Source: Phialocephala subalpina (lineage: Eukaryota > Ascomycota > Leotiomycetes > Helotiales > Mollisiaceae). Taken from it: DNA of 64,000 bases. Both the position numbers and the translations under genes were made by a program. The stretch spans positions 1,201,253 to 1,265,252 of the forward strand of contig FJOG01000012.1 of assembly GCA_900073065.1 (NCBI GenBank), given 5' to 3'. The notes under the pieces are model-generated. The model searched no databases. It was given only the letters and a program-made list of their open reading frames with translations, and was not told where the DNA came from. Within the stretch, counting starts at the first letter, position 1; each line of letters starts with the position of its first letter. Below are positions 45,744 through 58,599 of the stretch, in pieces.

Positions 45744-46227
45744 ATGGCTCCTACATTTGGTGAAGCGGATGCCGTTAAGTACTTGGAAAATCGGAAATAC
45801 ATCGCAATCTACAGGGTGAGGAAGGGCTCATCACGCTCAACTGACTGTCGATATGCTAGATTGAAGCTCACCATAACTTTCGAAAGGATACACCAGAACA
45901 TATAGAAGCGTATTGAGAACTAGAAAAGGTGCAACGAGAATGGGCGCTCGATGTTTACACACTTGTGGATCCGGAGGCGGGCGGGCGCCGCATCGGAAAT
46001 CTGCTTTGAAACACGTTCAGTCCTCCGAATCTCAGTCAGGCAAGACGTTCTTGTTGGCGGTCTATTTTCCAAGGGTCTTGGGAGAGATGATATCTGGTGA
46101 AATCCCAGGACCAGACTTCAAAAATGAGGTGTTCGATGGAAACAACAACCGATTTCTTGAGTTTCTAAGAGCGACATTGGCGGGAGCTGAGACTGAGAGA
46201 TCATTGAAAAAGAAGGTTGAATATTGA
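45744..46227 (+). pseudogene. Tandem family member 2, decayed
   Basis: Exon 1 (45744-45815) reads MAPTFGEADAVKYLENRKY and is intact, with a good phase-0 donor (GTGAGG) and acceptor (GCTAG, exon 2 from 45860). Exon 2 reads IEAHHNFRKDTPEHIEAY and meets TGA at 45914-45916. It then stays open in the same frame (ELEKVQREWALDVYTLVD, then PEAGGRRIGNLL) to another TGA. A third segment continues in a different frame (SGKTFLLAVYFPRVLGEM to a stop at 46227). The start, intron position and D-P..R-R..LL segment match the paralogues. Function lost. Confidence 0.65.
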
Positions 46228-46874
46228 AGATGAGGCTTGGATGTGCCCTAGGATTGTGCTCTTTCGCTTGGTGTGTGCCCCGGGCTAGCAAGCTTGTAAA
46301 AGTGAGCAATGAGCATACTGCACAATCTAAAGTCGTCTAATCAATGATTGGACAGGTTCAAGCCCTGTGGTAGGGAAAGACAGGGAGCATCCTAGAAGAA
46401 ATGGCTTCAGTACCAAGAACTTTCAGGTGAAGTGATAGGATTGGCTGAATGAGAGGAAGCCTAGATTTCAGGAAGAAAGACCTAGAAGAAACGCTCTTTT
46501 ACTTAAAATGATACTATTTTTGGAGACGTGCAGAAGAAACTAGGAAGTCTAACTCCAAGACAAAGTGCTCTCTGTCTGAATAAAAGTAACCGAGCAACTG
46601 AACTTTCAGTGTAGATTCTGTCTGTGAGTATGCATGGCGGGATGCCACGCTAGCCTCTCGCTAACCTACATCGCCATACATAAACACTCCAACAATCTCG
46701 TACTGCCGAGATAAATACTAAAATAACTCAAGTGCATTTCGAAAGCTTTTGGGAACTTCGAAGTGTACGAGACAAGAGCACAGTCTGCACAACTACACAT
46801 TTCTACTAGAAAGACCTCGAGGCATAATTATTCCCTTGCGCAACCACCCACAACACCACCAAAAAACGTCAACC
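46228..46874. other. Intergenic within the small-gene array
   Basis: About 650 bp, including the leader of the next gene, which is CA-rich (ACAACACCACCAAAAAACGTCAACC ATG context). No supported frame. Confidence 0.5.
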
Positions 46875-47305
46875 ATGGCACCCATCTTCGGGCCCGAACA
46901 GGCAATCAAGTTCTTTGAACTCTATCCTGATGCTGTAAGTTATGAATGCGATCCACCTACAACCCCCTACTGATTCTCTTCAAGCTCTCCACTCTGCAAG
47001 GCCAAGAGCGCAAACAAGCTTACATCCGTATGGTGAACTCTCTGGGTCCTTTACTGCGATTGATGCTCAGCGATCCTGAAGTCGAAAAGGATCCTGCTGC
47101 TGAAGGGAAGCGCGCCGGTATTCTCCTGTGGAACTACGGTGCGATCGATGTGGCTCGTATATGTGCTCGAAGCAGTTACAGCGGGACCTTTGCGAGGATT
47201 GGGCAGCTCGCGGAGAAGGATGGTCGCCATGGGCATGCCCAATTCTATAAGTCGGCCAGCGAGCAATTGAAGGACCTTGACGAGGAAGAGTGGGTGATGG
47301 TTTAG
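46875..47305 (+). CDS. Small uncharacterised protein, tandem family member 3
   Basis: Exons 46875-46934 and 46985-47305; 50-bp phase-0 intron (GTAAGT..TTCAAG); 126 aa. Exon 1 is MAPIFGPEQAIKFFELYPDA. Exon 2 contains LLRLMLSDPEVEKDPAAEGK followed by RAGILLWNY. The same D-P-x-x-x-x-x-P-A-x-E-x-K-R-x-x-x-L-L-W pattern occurs in member 4, and this shared motif defines the family. The rest is amphipathic helix-like (FARIGQLAEKDGRHGHAQFY) and acidic at the end. The start codon sits in ideal fungal context (CAACCATGG). No signal peptide; probably cytosolic. I do not recognise the family. Confidence 0.75.
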
Positions 47306-47924
47306 TGAAGGGTACAGTGTCTGAACGGAGAACTAGCTGAAGGGAAATCACAAAATGGATCCTTTGTAAGACGGGTCCACTCTATCACAATCTCAGGGAG
47401 GACTTGAGAGGTCTTGTAGAACGTGACTGTATCCTGTACTAGAGAAGAAAAGTTGAGTGGCTTGGGAAATGGAGGAACCCGGTAATATGGAAGAGAGGCC
47501 ATGGGGCCACCACGGTTAAACAATGGGATTAACATTCACAAAAACGAGTTATCATACTTTTTTAATTCAAACCTACGTGCTACTCATGAGATGCCATTAC
47601 TCTTCTTTACGGAGGCCAAGCGATTCAAGCGTCAGACAGGTCCCCGACTAGGCCATTTTCGGCCGCGAAGAAGAAACGAGGCTTTCCAAAAGTCTACATA
47701 ATATCAATCTTCCTGTCATTCATCCATGAGATCTTTCCATCAATCAAAGTATTGGGTCGCAGACCATCTTCGCTCCTGAACGCATTCGCATACCTTCCGC
47801 AACATTCGCAGTCTCTACTTGAGCTTTCTTCAGTTCCTTTCATCATACATCTTGCCAAGCGCAACAGCAGAGTCCCGCAACACCATCACAAAGCCGTCCC
47901 AGAACCCAGATATCTTTGACAACC
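47306..47924. other. Intergenic within the small-gene array
   Basis: About 620 bp. The last 120 bp are CA/CT-rich, as a 5' leader. No supported frame. Confidence 0.5.
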
Positions 47925-48350
47925 ATGTCTCCGCTCTTTGGCGAGGAACAAGTACTCGAGCTCTTCGAATGTATCGTCGCGCGCGTAAGTTCCTCAACCT
48001 AATTAAACTATATTTTGCTGATGCTACTTAAGCCAGATGTGTTCGCAACCCCTAAGCGTCAAGATGAACTCAGCGCAGAACGATCCAAGCGCATCCAGGA
48101 GCTTTATCGTCTCTTACGCACCGATCCAAATATCATCGAGCGCCCAGCCACCGAGGCAAAGCGAATTGCCCAGCTTCTATGGAAGCACACCGAAATGCTT
48201 GGAGAAGATCGGGACCGTGTCGTACAAATTTTCTTGAAGGACTTCAAGGCAAGCGAGGAGATTGCAAACAACAATTACATATACCTCAAAGTCACCTTTT
48301 ACAGAGGCTTGTATGGTTATTACCAGCGCTTGTCGACCGGTCGCATGTAG
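47925..48350 (+). CDS. Small uncharacterised protein, tandem family member 4
   Basis: Exons 47925-47984 and 48033-48350; 48-bp phase-0 intron (GTAAGT..CTTAAG); 125 aa. Exon 1 is MSPLFGEEQVLELFECIVAR, the same length (20 codons) as in member 3. Exon 2 has the family motif in YRLLRTDPNIIERPATEAKR then IAQLLWKHTEML. A CAG acceptor four bases further on would enter another frame that stops early, so paralogy decides for the AAG acceptor. The tail (YLKVTFYRGLYGYYQRL) is aromatic-rich. Function unknown. Confidence 0.75.
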
Positions 48351-49079
48351 AATGGGAGATCTTGAACATTCTGGAGATGAAGATTGCTAGCCACACTTCG
48401 GCGCATGCACACTTGGTAATAGAGGAAGGGAAATGGCACATGGATGGACTGAGTACCAGTACACAGTGTTGATAAAGTGATAGGCAGCACAGGGATACCT
48501 TTCAACACCTCTATGGTAACTCTCGAGTGCTAATAGCCAATGCACAATTCTGTGTCTTGTAAAACCTCCGCAAAGACTGATCGTGAACATAAGAGTCTGC
48601 TCTAGTCCCTGTTCCTCAACCTCGGCGCGCGCCCCCAAAATTCATTCTCTCCGCTCTAGGAGGCCATATTAGAAGGGGTAAAAAAAAACACACAGTATGG
48701 AACGCCCCACCCAAAGCTTTCTGGAAAGTCGCTCGTTGGCCCGGTGTCAACGACTCCTCGTCTCCAACGGCGTAGGAATTCTCCAGCTGCATCAATTCAG
48801 CCTATGCAAAGACTGCAAACTCGAGTGTGTACTCTGCCGTATTGGTAGCTTCGGCCGTTTCTTATCTCTTGTGACAAGAATGTTGTGATGCACCTCGCCT
48901 CCATGTTAGGGTGTGATTTGACGTCGGAACTTGAATACATCTTCCCGACAAAGCCCATCATTTCCGAGAGCCATATTTGGTTTGGATGGAGGATTGTGAG
49001 ATCCATTCCGTTGTTGAGAGAGCTCTCAATTTTTTCGGACACGGTCTGTCATTCTTGTGCTTCATAAATGTCAGGAATG
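48351..49079. other. Intergenic
   Basis: About 730 bp between the last small-family gene and the hydrolase stop. A 63-codon frame at 48697 has Cys pairs but no recognisable fold and is not called. Confidence 0.5.
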
Positions 49080-50243
49080 CTAGTTAATGGACATCTGAGG
49101 CCGGAGGAGCAAACCTACGAGGACTTCAGATCTTTCAATAAGCAGCCAAGCATCCTCCTCGTTGAACGTTAGTTTAGTACCTGCAGCTCCACCGGCAGTC
49201 TGATTGTCCATTATGCCGTAGATGATTCGGTTCTGGAACATTGACTCAGACGCTTTAAGCTGTACCTGATGGGGTGGTGACAGAATGGATATTGTGATTG
49301 ATGCAAAGCTTGAGGATTGGACAGATAGTCGTGGCGTCGGCAGTTCTGTCTCCGCCGATTCCAGTTTCTTCACGCCGCCACTCTTATTTCCCCACCATGG
49401 CATCTGCATCGCCATCGATGAGAGCAACTGGTGGCCACCATCCGCTCACACCGAACGAAGCCAGGAACAGAGCTCTCTGCCCCTTTGGAATCACCTCTGC
49501 CACCTGTTCTCGGATCCGCTTCGACAAACCCGGAATGCGTGTCAGAATGTCAGGAATTGCAGCCTCTTGGTGCATGACGTTGATCCACGCGAACCTCGTA
49601 TCCGTCCCTGGATCTCCCGGGAAGGCATACCCATCGATCACTTGCGCAGTCTGGGAAGCCTCTCCGATTTTCTGCATGATAGGTCGCTTGTTTTCCATTG
49701 GCGGGCCCATCAAAGGGTGCGCTGGTACCGTGTATCGTCCTGCCGTGAGATCAACCATTCCATAGATGGAGAGGATGCATAGTGCTGGTGGAGCGTGAGG
49801 GTGAGCGGCTGTAGCAAAGGCTAGCAAAGCTCCTGCGCTTGAACCGGCGAGGACAATCCTTTCTGTGAGGTGCTTATGAGCCCACAGGCTGGCATCCAAG
49901 GCATCGTTGAGGATATCAAGGCCTTTGGCCTCTGGGAGCAGGCGGTAGGATGGACTGCTGTATGTCCAGTTGCGGCGTTTGCAAGCGTTGATTAGCCACA
50001 TCGGCGGGAACGTGGTTTTTTCGCCAATAACCTATTTTGCTGATGTTAGTCGAGAATTCTTTGTCGGTGACTTCTCAGTGGATTTGGAAATGTTCCTACA
50101 AGAAAGCCGCCGTGAAAATGGATGAGGCAAGTGCTAGTTTCCTTTTCAAACCCAGGTGGAGTCTAGACGTCGAGGGTCAATGATAATCCATCATCAGCCT
50201 TATAGGTGTGAGTCCCAACTTTGTATGCGGGATCGGAAGCCAT
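49080..50243 (-). pseudogene. Alpha/beta hydrolase (esterase-like) with a nonsense codon
   Basis: Carboxylesterase/acetyl-hydrolase fold. Exons 50100-50243, 49396-50031 and 49080-49265; introns of 68 and 130 bp restore HGGFL-VIGEKTTF and DGDADAM-VQLKASES. Without the lesion the product would be 321 codons. The oxyanion motif HGG (FHGGFL), the nucleophile elbow GSSAG and the acid segment DGDAD are intact. Codon 27 is TAG (50163-50165), in LTLDV-stop-TPPGF where the family has Tyr or Trp. A Trp TGG to TAG change would be RIP-like. An intron 50163-50219 with a poor donor (GTTGGG) could skip it, but would delete the conserved first strand. Otherwise undamaged, so the loss looks recent. Confidence 0.7.
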
Positions 50244-50512
50244 CTTTGGTCACTTGTTAACTTGATGTGATTGCATAGAAAGATGCGGAGCGAGGTTGCT
50301 CTTATACGTATTTCACAAGCATCGTGATCTAGGAATGTCCTATCTTCCTTACTAAGTTTCACGCCGGATCACAAGAAGCATGCTCCCTTATTCATGTGCG
50401 GTTGGAATTGGGGAAAAGCCGACCAACGCCAAACCAAACTGAGCTGAGCTAATAATAGAATCTCAAATTATTGACAGAAAACCTTCATTGTAGCAGTTGT
50501 AAAATAGCAGGG
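50244..50512. other. Intergenic
   Basis: 270 bp between the hydrolase start and the flavoprotein pseudogene's 3' end. No gene. Confidence 0.5.
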
Positions 50513-52529
<2,017 letters not shown>

Positions 52530-53209
52530 TGGCGTTGCCGCCGCCACCGTTCAGGGCCAGAGCAGCTCTAGGCATGAGAGCGGCGATTGACTCGAGGAAC
52601 TTGTGAAACTGTAGGAGTGGACTGTTGCATGCAGAGTTTGAGATTGAGAAGCGTTCAAATGGATAAGCCGAGAAGAATAAAATGCTAATTGATTCCCTCG
52701 GCTGGAGACAACGAGGCAATGGGACATGTAATATACAAGTTGATGGACGAGTTCGGTAACCCACCAACGGCTTTTGGACCGGCCTGTTGTGAGATTGGCC
52801 ATCACGACCGGCGGGCACCATTTTGGGCATCCGATTAGAAGCAACCTGACGATATGCGGGGTGGATACATGACACATGTGACCTAACACATGCATTGAAC
52901 TCAAAATAGTCTGTTGCAGTTGAGTTGGGAAGTTGTCGGGACTTCCCCGCAGCTTTCGAAGTCTAACTGAAATCGACGACGGCGTCTGCAGAGCCAGAAA
53001 TAGCAGCGGAATCGGATTTACCTTATCCCGTGCCGCATCAACCCAGCAGGCATTCGCGGGACGACTAACACAGTACGCGATGCCAGCCTGGAAGCACAGG
53101 AGGAACCCCAGGACCCTACTAGGCCGACCAGCCGATAGTTTGACAGTCGACCATCGGGAAATCGCTCTCGAGCACGGAAGGAACCAGGAGTGATGGATCC
53201 GGGTGATGG
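52530..53209. other. Divergent intergenic region
   Basis: About 680 bp between the flavoprotein relic and the HET gene. A 253-codon minus-strand frame (52551-53312) covers it but has no protein character and overlaps the HET start. Confidence 0.5.
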
Positions 53210-56200
53210 ATGGAAGGACACACGTGCACACATAAAGGAACGACAGAATCCGGTATAAAGAACTCCTGTCTCGCTGGACCGGAGACGGGGAGCCATCGTC
53301 TTCCATTCGCATATCTGTTTGTTATGCTCACCATTGGACTCATGATCTCTGAAAATGTCTTGCTTCCCGTATCTACGAGATACGGATGTGGAATCAATTC
53401 GAGTACCCTTGATAGCGCGAACCAATACTCAACGGGACAAACCGATTTCTCGGACTTCTTCAAGAGGGCGCTTGATGCAGAGATCAAGGCTGCTGAATCT
53501 GATGGGCAGGAGAGCACTAGCTTTTCTCTAAGCCACTCGCTGGCTTCAGCCATTCAATCATGGCTGTTCTTCGGTATAGCATCTGAAGCGCTAGGTCGAA
53601 ACATCAGACATGAGGAATTCGCAGGCGCTGACCCTGATGAACCTCACCCTTCCATTGATTTTCGCATTCCGGAATGGTACTGGCGGGAGCTTAAAGCTCG
53701 ATGGGATGAACTAGATGACAACCTCACTGCTGCGGAATTCGAAGCCAAGAGGGCTCAACTAAAAAAGATCTACGAGAGCGCAAAGATACTCGTCATCTAC
53801 ATGGATCTTCTGGCGAATGATCTGGACGACGATCAGCTTACAGAAATTATCCTCTCAATACACATGCTGTTATATCTTGTGGCATATGTGCTCGATTCTA
53901 ATACGCTCAAGGTCACCCAGACGACCACAAGCTCAGCATCAACAAAGTTACTCAAGCGCAGAATGGTCAAGAATGGATGGTGCGAAAAGAGGCTGAACTT
54001 CCTGGATGCATCTCCAATGTTTTACCCAACATTTTACTTCCTATCGTCACTCAAGCCACCTCGCATCAATGCGGAAGATCACTCGAGCTGCAGTAGTGAG
54101 AGATGTCTTGTTACTAGCAAGTTGTCTAAGCCTCTCCACCGCACCAACGAATGTCTTTGTGAAGATGTCGTCGTCCCGGTCGACAGGGTGAATACCATCG
54201 TGGCTTCCCGAGGGATTCCTTTGGTCAGGATTACACGGTCACCGCTTGGCAAGACTGAGCTCGAGGTGGTTCCATATACGCCATCCTCCAGATTTATCGC
54301 AATACCTCACGTCTGGGCTAATCAACAATTCGGATCTGCTCAGAACTGCTTACCCAAATGTCAAGTCGGATACCTTGAAGAAGTGCTTTCGAGTTTGCCC
54401 ACCTCCATGGATCACTGGGGATTGCGCGAATGGGTCGCAAATTGGCGGTCTTCTCGGCCAGGCGAGATCGCACCGCCGAGTCGCGCATACGAATACTTCT
54501 GGTTAGACAGCTTCTGTATACCTCAAGCTGTCGAACACGCCGACCTTCGAAGCAAAGCCATCGAGTCAATGAACCTCATTTACGCTGCGGCATCCCACAC
54601 CTTCGTCTTTGATAAGGGGCTACAGGCCTTGGACGCTGGTCGACGCCCGGCTTCCCTCGCGCATGGTGGACGTCCGACCTACTACAGCCCTCAAGACGAA
54701 AACTTGCTGGATGTTGTGGCATATATATATGCTTCAAATTGGATGGGCAGAGCGTGGACTTTGCAGGAGGGTATCCTGTCAGGACATATTGTTTTCCCAC
54801 TCCACGGATCGTTAGCATACCTCAAGTTGTTATGGCCGCATCACGATGATGGCTTTGGTGGCTTCTGAGAATACCTCGTGACTAGGATCCCGAAGGACTT
54901 CAGGCGATCAGCTCGCGATTTGCTTCCGCGTAGGAGCAAACCTAAGACCGAAGTCAGTAAGCGTCTGCAAGACGAATCTGAGCCATTCCGTGAGCCGGTG
55001 CGGCGTCAACTCTTTACACATTTGAAGAAATCTTTGCATGTCGAAGAGTACAATGATTACGCGCGAACGCCGGTTAGTAGTCTGTTCGATTCTTAGGAGA
55101 AGTGCTTTTGACTAATGCCAGGCAGGCTGACAGAGCAGCAAGATTTATCAAAGCTCACTCTCTCCTCCAATCTAGAACGACAACTCAGACCGAAGATATT
55201 CCACTGATTTTGATGAATATGTCGTGCATGAATGCGAATGCCATATCACAAAGTAAAACCATTGATGCAGGGATGAAGCAACTCTTCTATGGCCTCGAGT
55301 CACTTCCGACCGAGCTTCTCTTTTCTGATTGCGCCAGACTGGGCACGTGCACTGTGGATGCTTGGATACCACGTGAGATAGCTCCCGAGAGTTTTGAGGG
55401 CAAGCACACTCTCAAGCTTGGCTCAGCAGGTTTCACTTTCGAGACCAGAAAAGGCGCTCAAGCTCTCAAGTTCTATTTGCTATCATCAGCGCATCGATCG
55501 GATCGCTTCCGGCTCCTGCTACCGGATCAGAAGGACGCAAAAGGCCTCAAATACAATGTTGAAGCACTGCAGAGATCGAATGACGAGCAATATGCTGCAC
55601 CCACAAGTGTATGGCGCATTGTAGTCGACAATGAACCGCCCGAACGAGGTGCACGATTTGTCGTCAATCGAGTTGTGGGCAACAAGTACTTCCTCCACTT
55701 CGACTGCCCTCTGCGCCTAACCGAGACCGATGACTCGAAAAGTCCTAGCGATGCTCAACAGGACCCAAAGCACGAATGTGGTGCAGTCAGTCTGAACGGC
55801 GACTTCATCGTTGAGCGTAGTTACGAGCCACAAGACTTGAGCATTTCGTGTCCCCAAAATCCAGAACAATATTCGGACAGGCTGATAGTCATCGGCGAGG
55901 CCATTTGCGGCACAATCTATCTGGGAGAGCGCTACTTGATTAGAGCGATCTGGGGCGACGAAAACTCCATGAGCACGCTATTATGCATCATTTACTGCTT
56001 GTACAGTTTCAAGCGACGCCAATGGGTAGAGAGGGCCTTGAATGCGTTCGTGCACCGAGCATGGATGGCAACATACCAGCCGGATTGGGACCCTAATGGA
56101 CCATGGAAGTGGTTTTGGAAGCTGTCGAACTGGGAACCACCGATCCCTTTCAGAACTTTGATGAAATGGTTGTGCTCCTTTGGTCTCCTTAGTTTCGAAA

Positions 56201-56325
56201 CCAAAAGTTGGTCAGGAGTGGCGATTGCCATGCTGTATTGGCTGCCTCTGTTTCCGAAGCAGGAACTGATGAATATATATGTGACAGCAATGTTCACGAA
56301 TATCGTTCTTTCGTTCTTCTTCTAG
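53210..56325 (+). CDS. HET-domain (heterokaryon incompatibility) protein, internal TGA
   Basis: Member of the fungal HET family that triggers or regulates incompatibility cell death. The first frame runs 53210-54868. A Cys/His-rich segment (MVKNGWCEKRLNFL to CLCEDVVVPVDR, residues 252-325) precedes the HET domain (about 361-520: RFIAIPHVWANQQFG, YFWLDSFCIPQAV, KAIESMNLIYAAAS, SNWMGRAWTLQEG). The frame then meets TGA at 54866-54868 but stays open in the same phase (EYLVTRIPKDFRR) to a GTTAGT donor at 55073. A 53-bp intron leads to the exon at 55126-56325. A 57-bp in-phase intron at 54829-54885 (GTTATG..GACTAG) would remove the stop. If it is used, the protein is about 1001 aa; if not, a 552-aa HET-only protein results. 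The C terminus is hydrophobic (MFTNIVLSFFF). The start could also be an internal Met (53342). Confidence 0.8.
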
Positions 56326-56639
56326 GTAATGATGCGAGCGCCGCCAGAATTCCAATCTCGAGATATCACAAACTTCGCACAGAAGACAATATCTACGAAC
56401 TCTTGTCATCTACCACTATACTAGCAATTTACCGCATGCAACCCCCTCTTGCATGCCGTGTAAACGATGACATCGAAACGGAGGCCTTTGTCAATTTTCG
56501 AATCAACCTTTGGCTTTCGAAGTGATGTCCACGCTAGTGTCTTACTTAGGCTGTCTGTGGCTGTCACTTCAACCAGGGCAAGCTAAACGAAGCAGAGAGG
56601 ATGGGGCGTAGGCTCGGCAATATTACTGAAATGTTGAGC
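56326..56639. other. 3' flank of the HET gene
   Basis: About 310 bp; short frames only. Probably 3' UTR. Confidence 0.5.
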
Positions 56640-57115
56640 AATATGCCGATTATTCATTCTCCGAAAGTTTATTTCAAATTAAATAAAATCACTCGTATAT
56701 GCTTCACTTATGCTCTTAATAATAGAATACTCCCTTAAAGAAACAAAACTTGCTCTTCCCCGATCTCCAACTCTCTGTTCGCCGCATAAGCTAAGTATAT
56801 ACTATACATTTGTATTTAGTTTATATTTTGAGTTTTATATAATTATAATTTAATCACATAGAACTATTAATTTCAAGTATATTACAAAGAATTTCATTGA
56901 ATTATACTCTTTATAAAGCTCGTATATATTATGTAATAAAAGAATTCATTTGCTAAACGCTTACTATTAATATACTTACTATAAATTAAGCATATGCTTA
57001 CTATATCGTGGGTGATCTTAAGATTATAAACCGCTATATCAAAGCAAAGCCAAACTAAGTATATGCTAAGATGGGGCGCTGCTTACGCTAATAGAAGTTG
57101 AGCAGCTGTGAATAG
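56640..57115. repeat. AT-rich island, possibly RIP-mutated relic
   Basis: About 475 bp with very high A+T and many TA steps (for example TATATAATTATAATTTAATC near 56837), unlike its surroundings. Direct short repeats of TAAGCATATGCTTA and TACTTACTA type occur near 56960-57010. No coding sequence or terminal repeats could be recognised. It resembles DNA left after RIP of a repeat, but the origin is not demonstrable from sequence alone. Confidence 0.55.
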
Positions 57116-57119
57116 GCGA

Positions 57120-58599
57120 TTAAGCGATTATTAAGATCGGCATATTGCCGAGCTTTTTTGTAATATTGTTCAACTGCATCCCGATGAATGACTTGCACTT
57201 TGCAATATAAGTGCAGTCCCCGCCCACTACACTTTCCTTGTGGCCGGAGAAGTAGCCTTGTGGAAGTGGCTTCTCAAAACTGTTTATCCGATTCGTGCCA
57301 GCCTTAACACGGTGTGCAATGCTGAGAGCACGTTCTAGATTTCCCGACCAGACAGAGCCACCCAAACCTGAGATCGTGTCGATGACACGGGTAACAACCT
57401 CCTCCTCCGTCGACCAAGACAGAATTGGAACAATACGCCCTAGACACTCACGTTAGTCTCTCTCCCACTGCATAGTTCTCTAAATACCAAAAGATTCCTC
57501 CATCACGATCCTGGATGCATCTGGTGGGTTGTCGATGATCACTGGCTGGAGCAGATACCACGTTTGTCATCGTCTCCAGGAACTCGGAATGTATATCTTG
57601 ATGAACATAGATCCTCTTGCTCGCAACACATACCTGCCTCGAGTTGAAGAAGACCCCTAGTGCAATTTGCGGCGCCACGCTCGCAACGTCAATATCAGGG
57701 TACACAATCGTCGCATTGTTCCCGCCCAACTGAAGCGTGATGTTCTTCAAAGTCCTGCTCGCAGACCCCATGATCCGTTTTCCAGTGGCCGTCGACCCTG
57801 TGAAGCTGATTTTTCCTATACCAGAGCGCTTGACAAGCAGGGGGCCCAGTGTCTCGTCTCTATTGATTGCTTGGAAAACCCCTGGTGGGAGAATCCCCAT
57901 GGCTGTTTCCGCAAGCTTCAAGACGCTGTATGGTGTGTATGGTGATGGTTTTGCGACCACGCAGTTTCCCGTGACCAGTGCTGCACCATGCTTGCGAACG
58001 GCAAGAACCAAGGGGAAATTCCAGGGGCAGATGGCACCAACGACGCCAATGGGTGTGAAGCGCTCCGTTAGGCGCAGCTCGGCGTCGTCCTGGATGACTG
58101 TCTCTGCAGCCAGCTCTGAGTTTGCTGGCACTCGATCAGCGCAAGTTCGCGTCAATACTTCATCGACCAGCGCCTACCATGAAATTCCATGAAATTCCAT
58201 GAAGTTGGCCGCGTGCTCGACCCCGAGGCGTGCAAATGCTCTCTCTTGCATTAGTTAGATGGCGAGCTTCACAAGTTCGTGGTAGGACACATTTACGGGC
58301 TTACCCAGCTTTCATGAGGAGGTCAGTCATTTCCTCTTGGTATGCTAGCAGAATCACTCGTAGCTTAGCCAGTACGTTCTGTCGCTTTTTCCATGGCGTC
58401 CCCGCCCATCCTGGAAAAGCTTTGTTTGCTGCAGATACATCCTCATCCAGATCCTCTTTTCGTCCAACGGGAACCTCCCAGCCTCGCCGGTTGAAGGATC
58501 CAGCCCCTTTGCTCGAACGGCAGAGCTTTGAAGTTTTCCATTGATGATATTTCCAAAAGACGTGAAAGAGATTGCTTGTTGAGCTGGGTCAACCTCCAT
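57120..58599 (-). pseudogene. Aldehyde dehydrogenase, decayed with internal deletion
   Basis: ALDH superfamily (NAD(P)-dependent oxidation of aldehydes to acids), closest in style to salicylaldehyde/vanillin dehydrogenases. The N-terminal piece INGKLQSSAVRAKGLDPSTG is followed by a one-base shift before EVPVGRKEDLDEDV. A 10-bp tandem duplication and a TAG occur near 58170-58204. The central part is clean (GVVGAICPWNFPLVLAV, FTGSTATGKRI, VCVASKRIYVH with the catalytic Cys), but the general-base glutamate is Gln (ITLQLGGNN instead of L-E-L-G-G). After TMTNVV roughly 75 residues are missing and the sequence jumps to IDNPPDASRIVMEESFG. A 49-bp intron and the C terminus to 57120 follow. Not functional. 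Confidence 0.85.
58177..58204. repeat. 10-bp tandem duplication (CCATGAAATT)
   Basis: Two exact adjacent 10-bp units plus a partial one inside the aldehyde dehydrogenase pseudogene. A 10-bp step shifts the frame. Confidence 0.85.

Noticed and set aside
46290..46385. tRNA-like GGTTCAAGCCC segment
   Set aside because: The T-arm-like sequence has no matching acceptor stem or anticodon arm at the proper distances.
52551..53312. 253-codon minus-strand frame between the VAO relic and the HET gene
   Set aside because: Composition is not protein-like, it overlaps the start of the HET gene in antisense, and no motif is recognisable.
55102..56325. C-terminal HET-locus frame as a separate gene starting at 55102
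   Set aside because: A consensus donor at 55073 and acceptor at 55125 join it in phase to the upstream exon, and its first codons have no start context.
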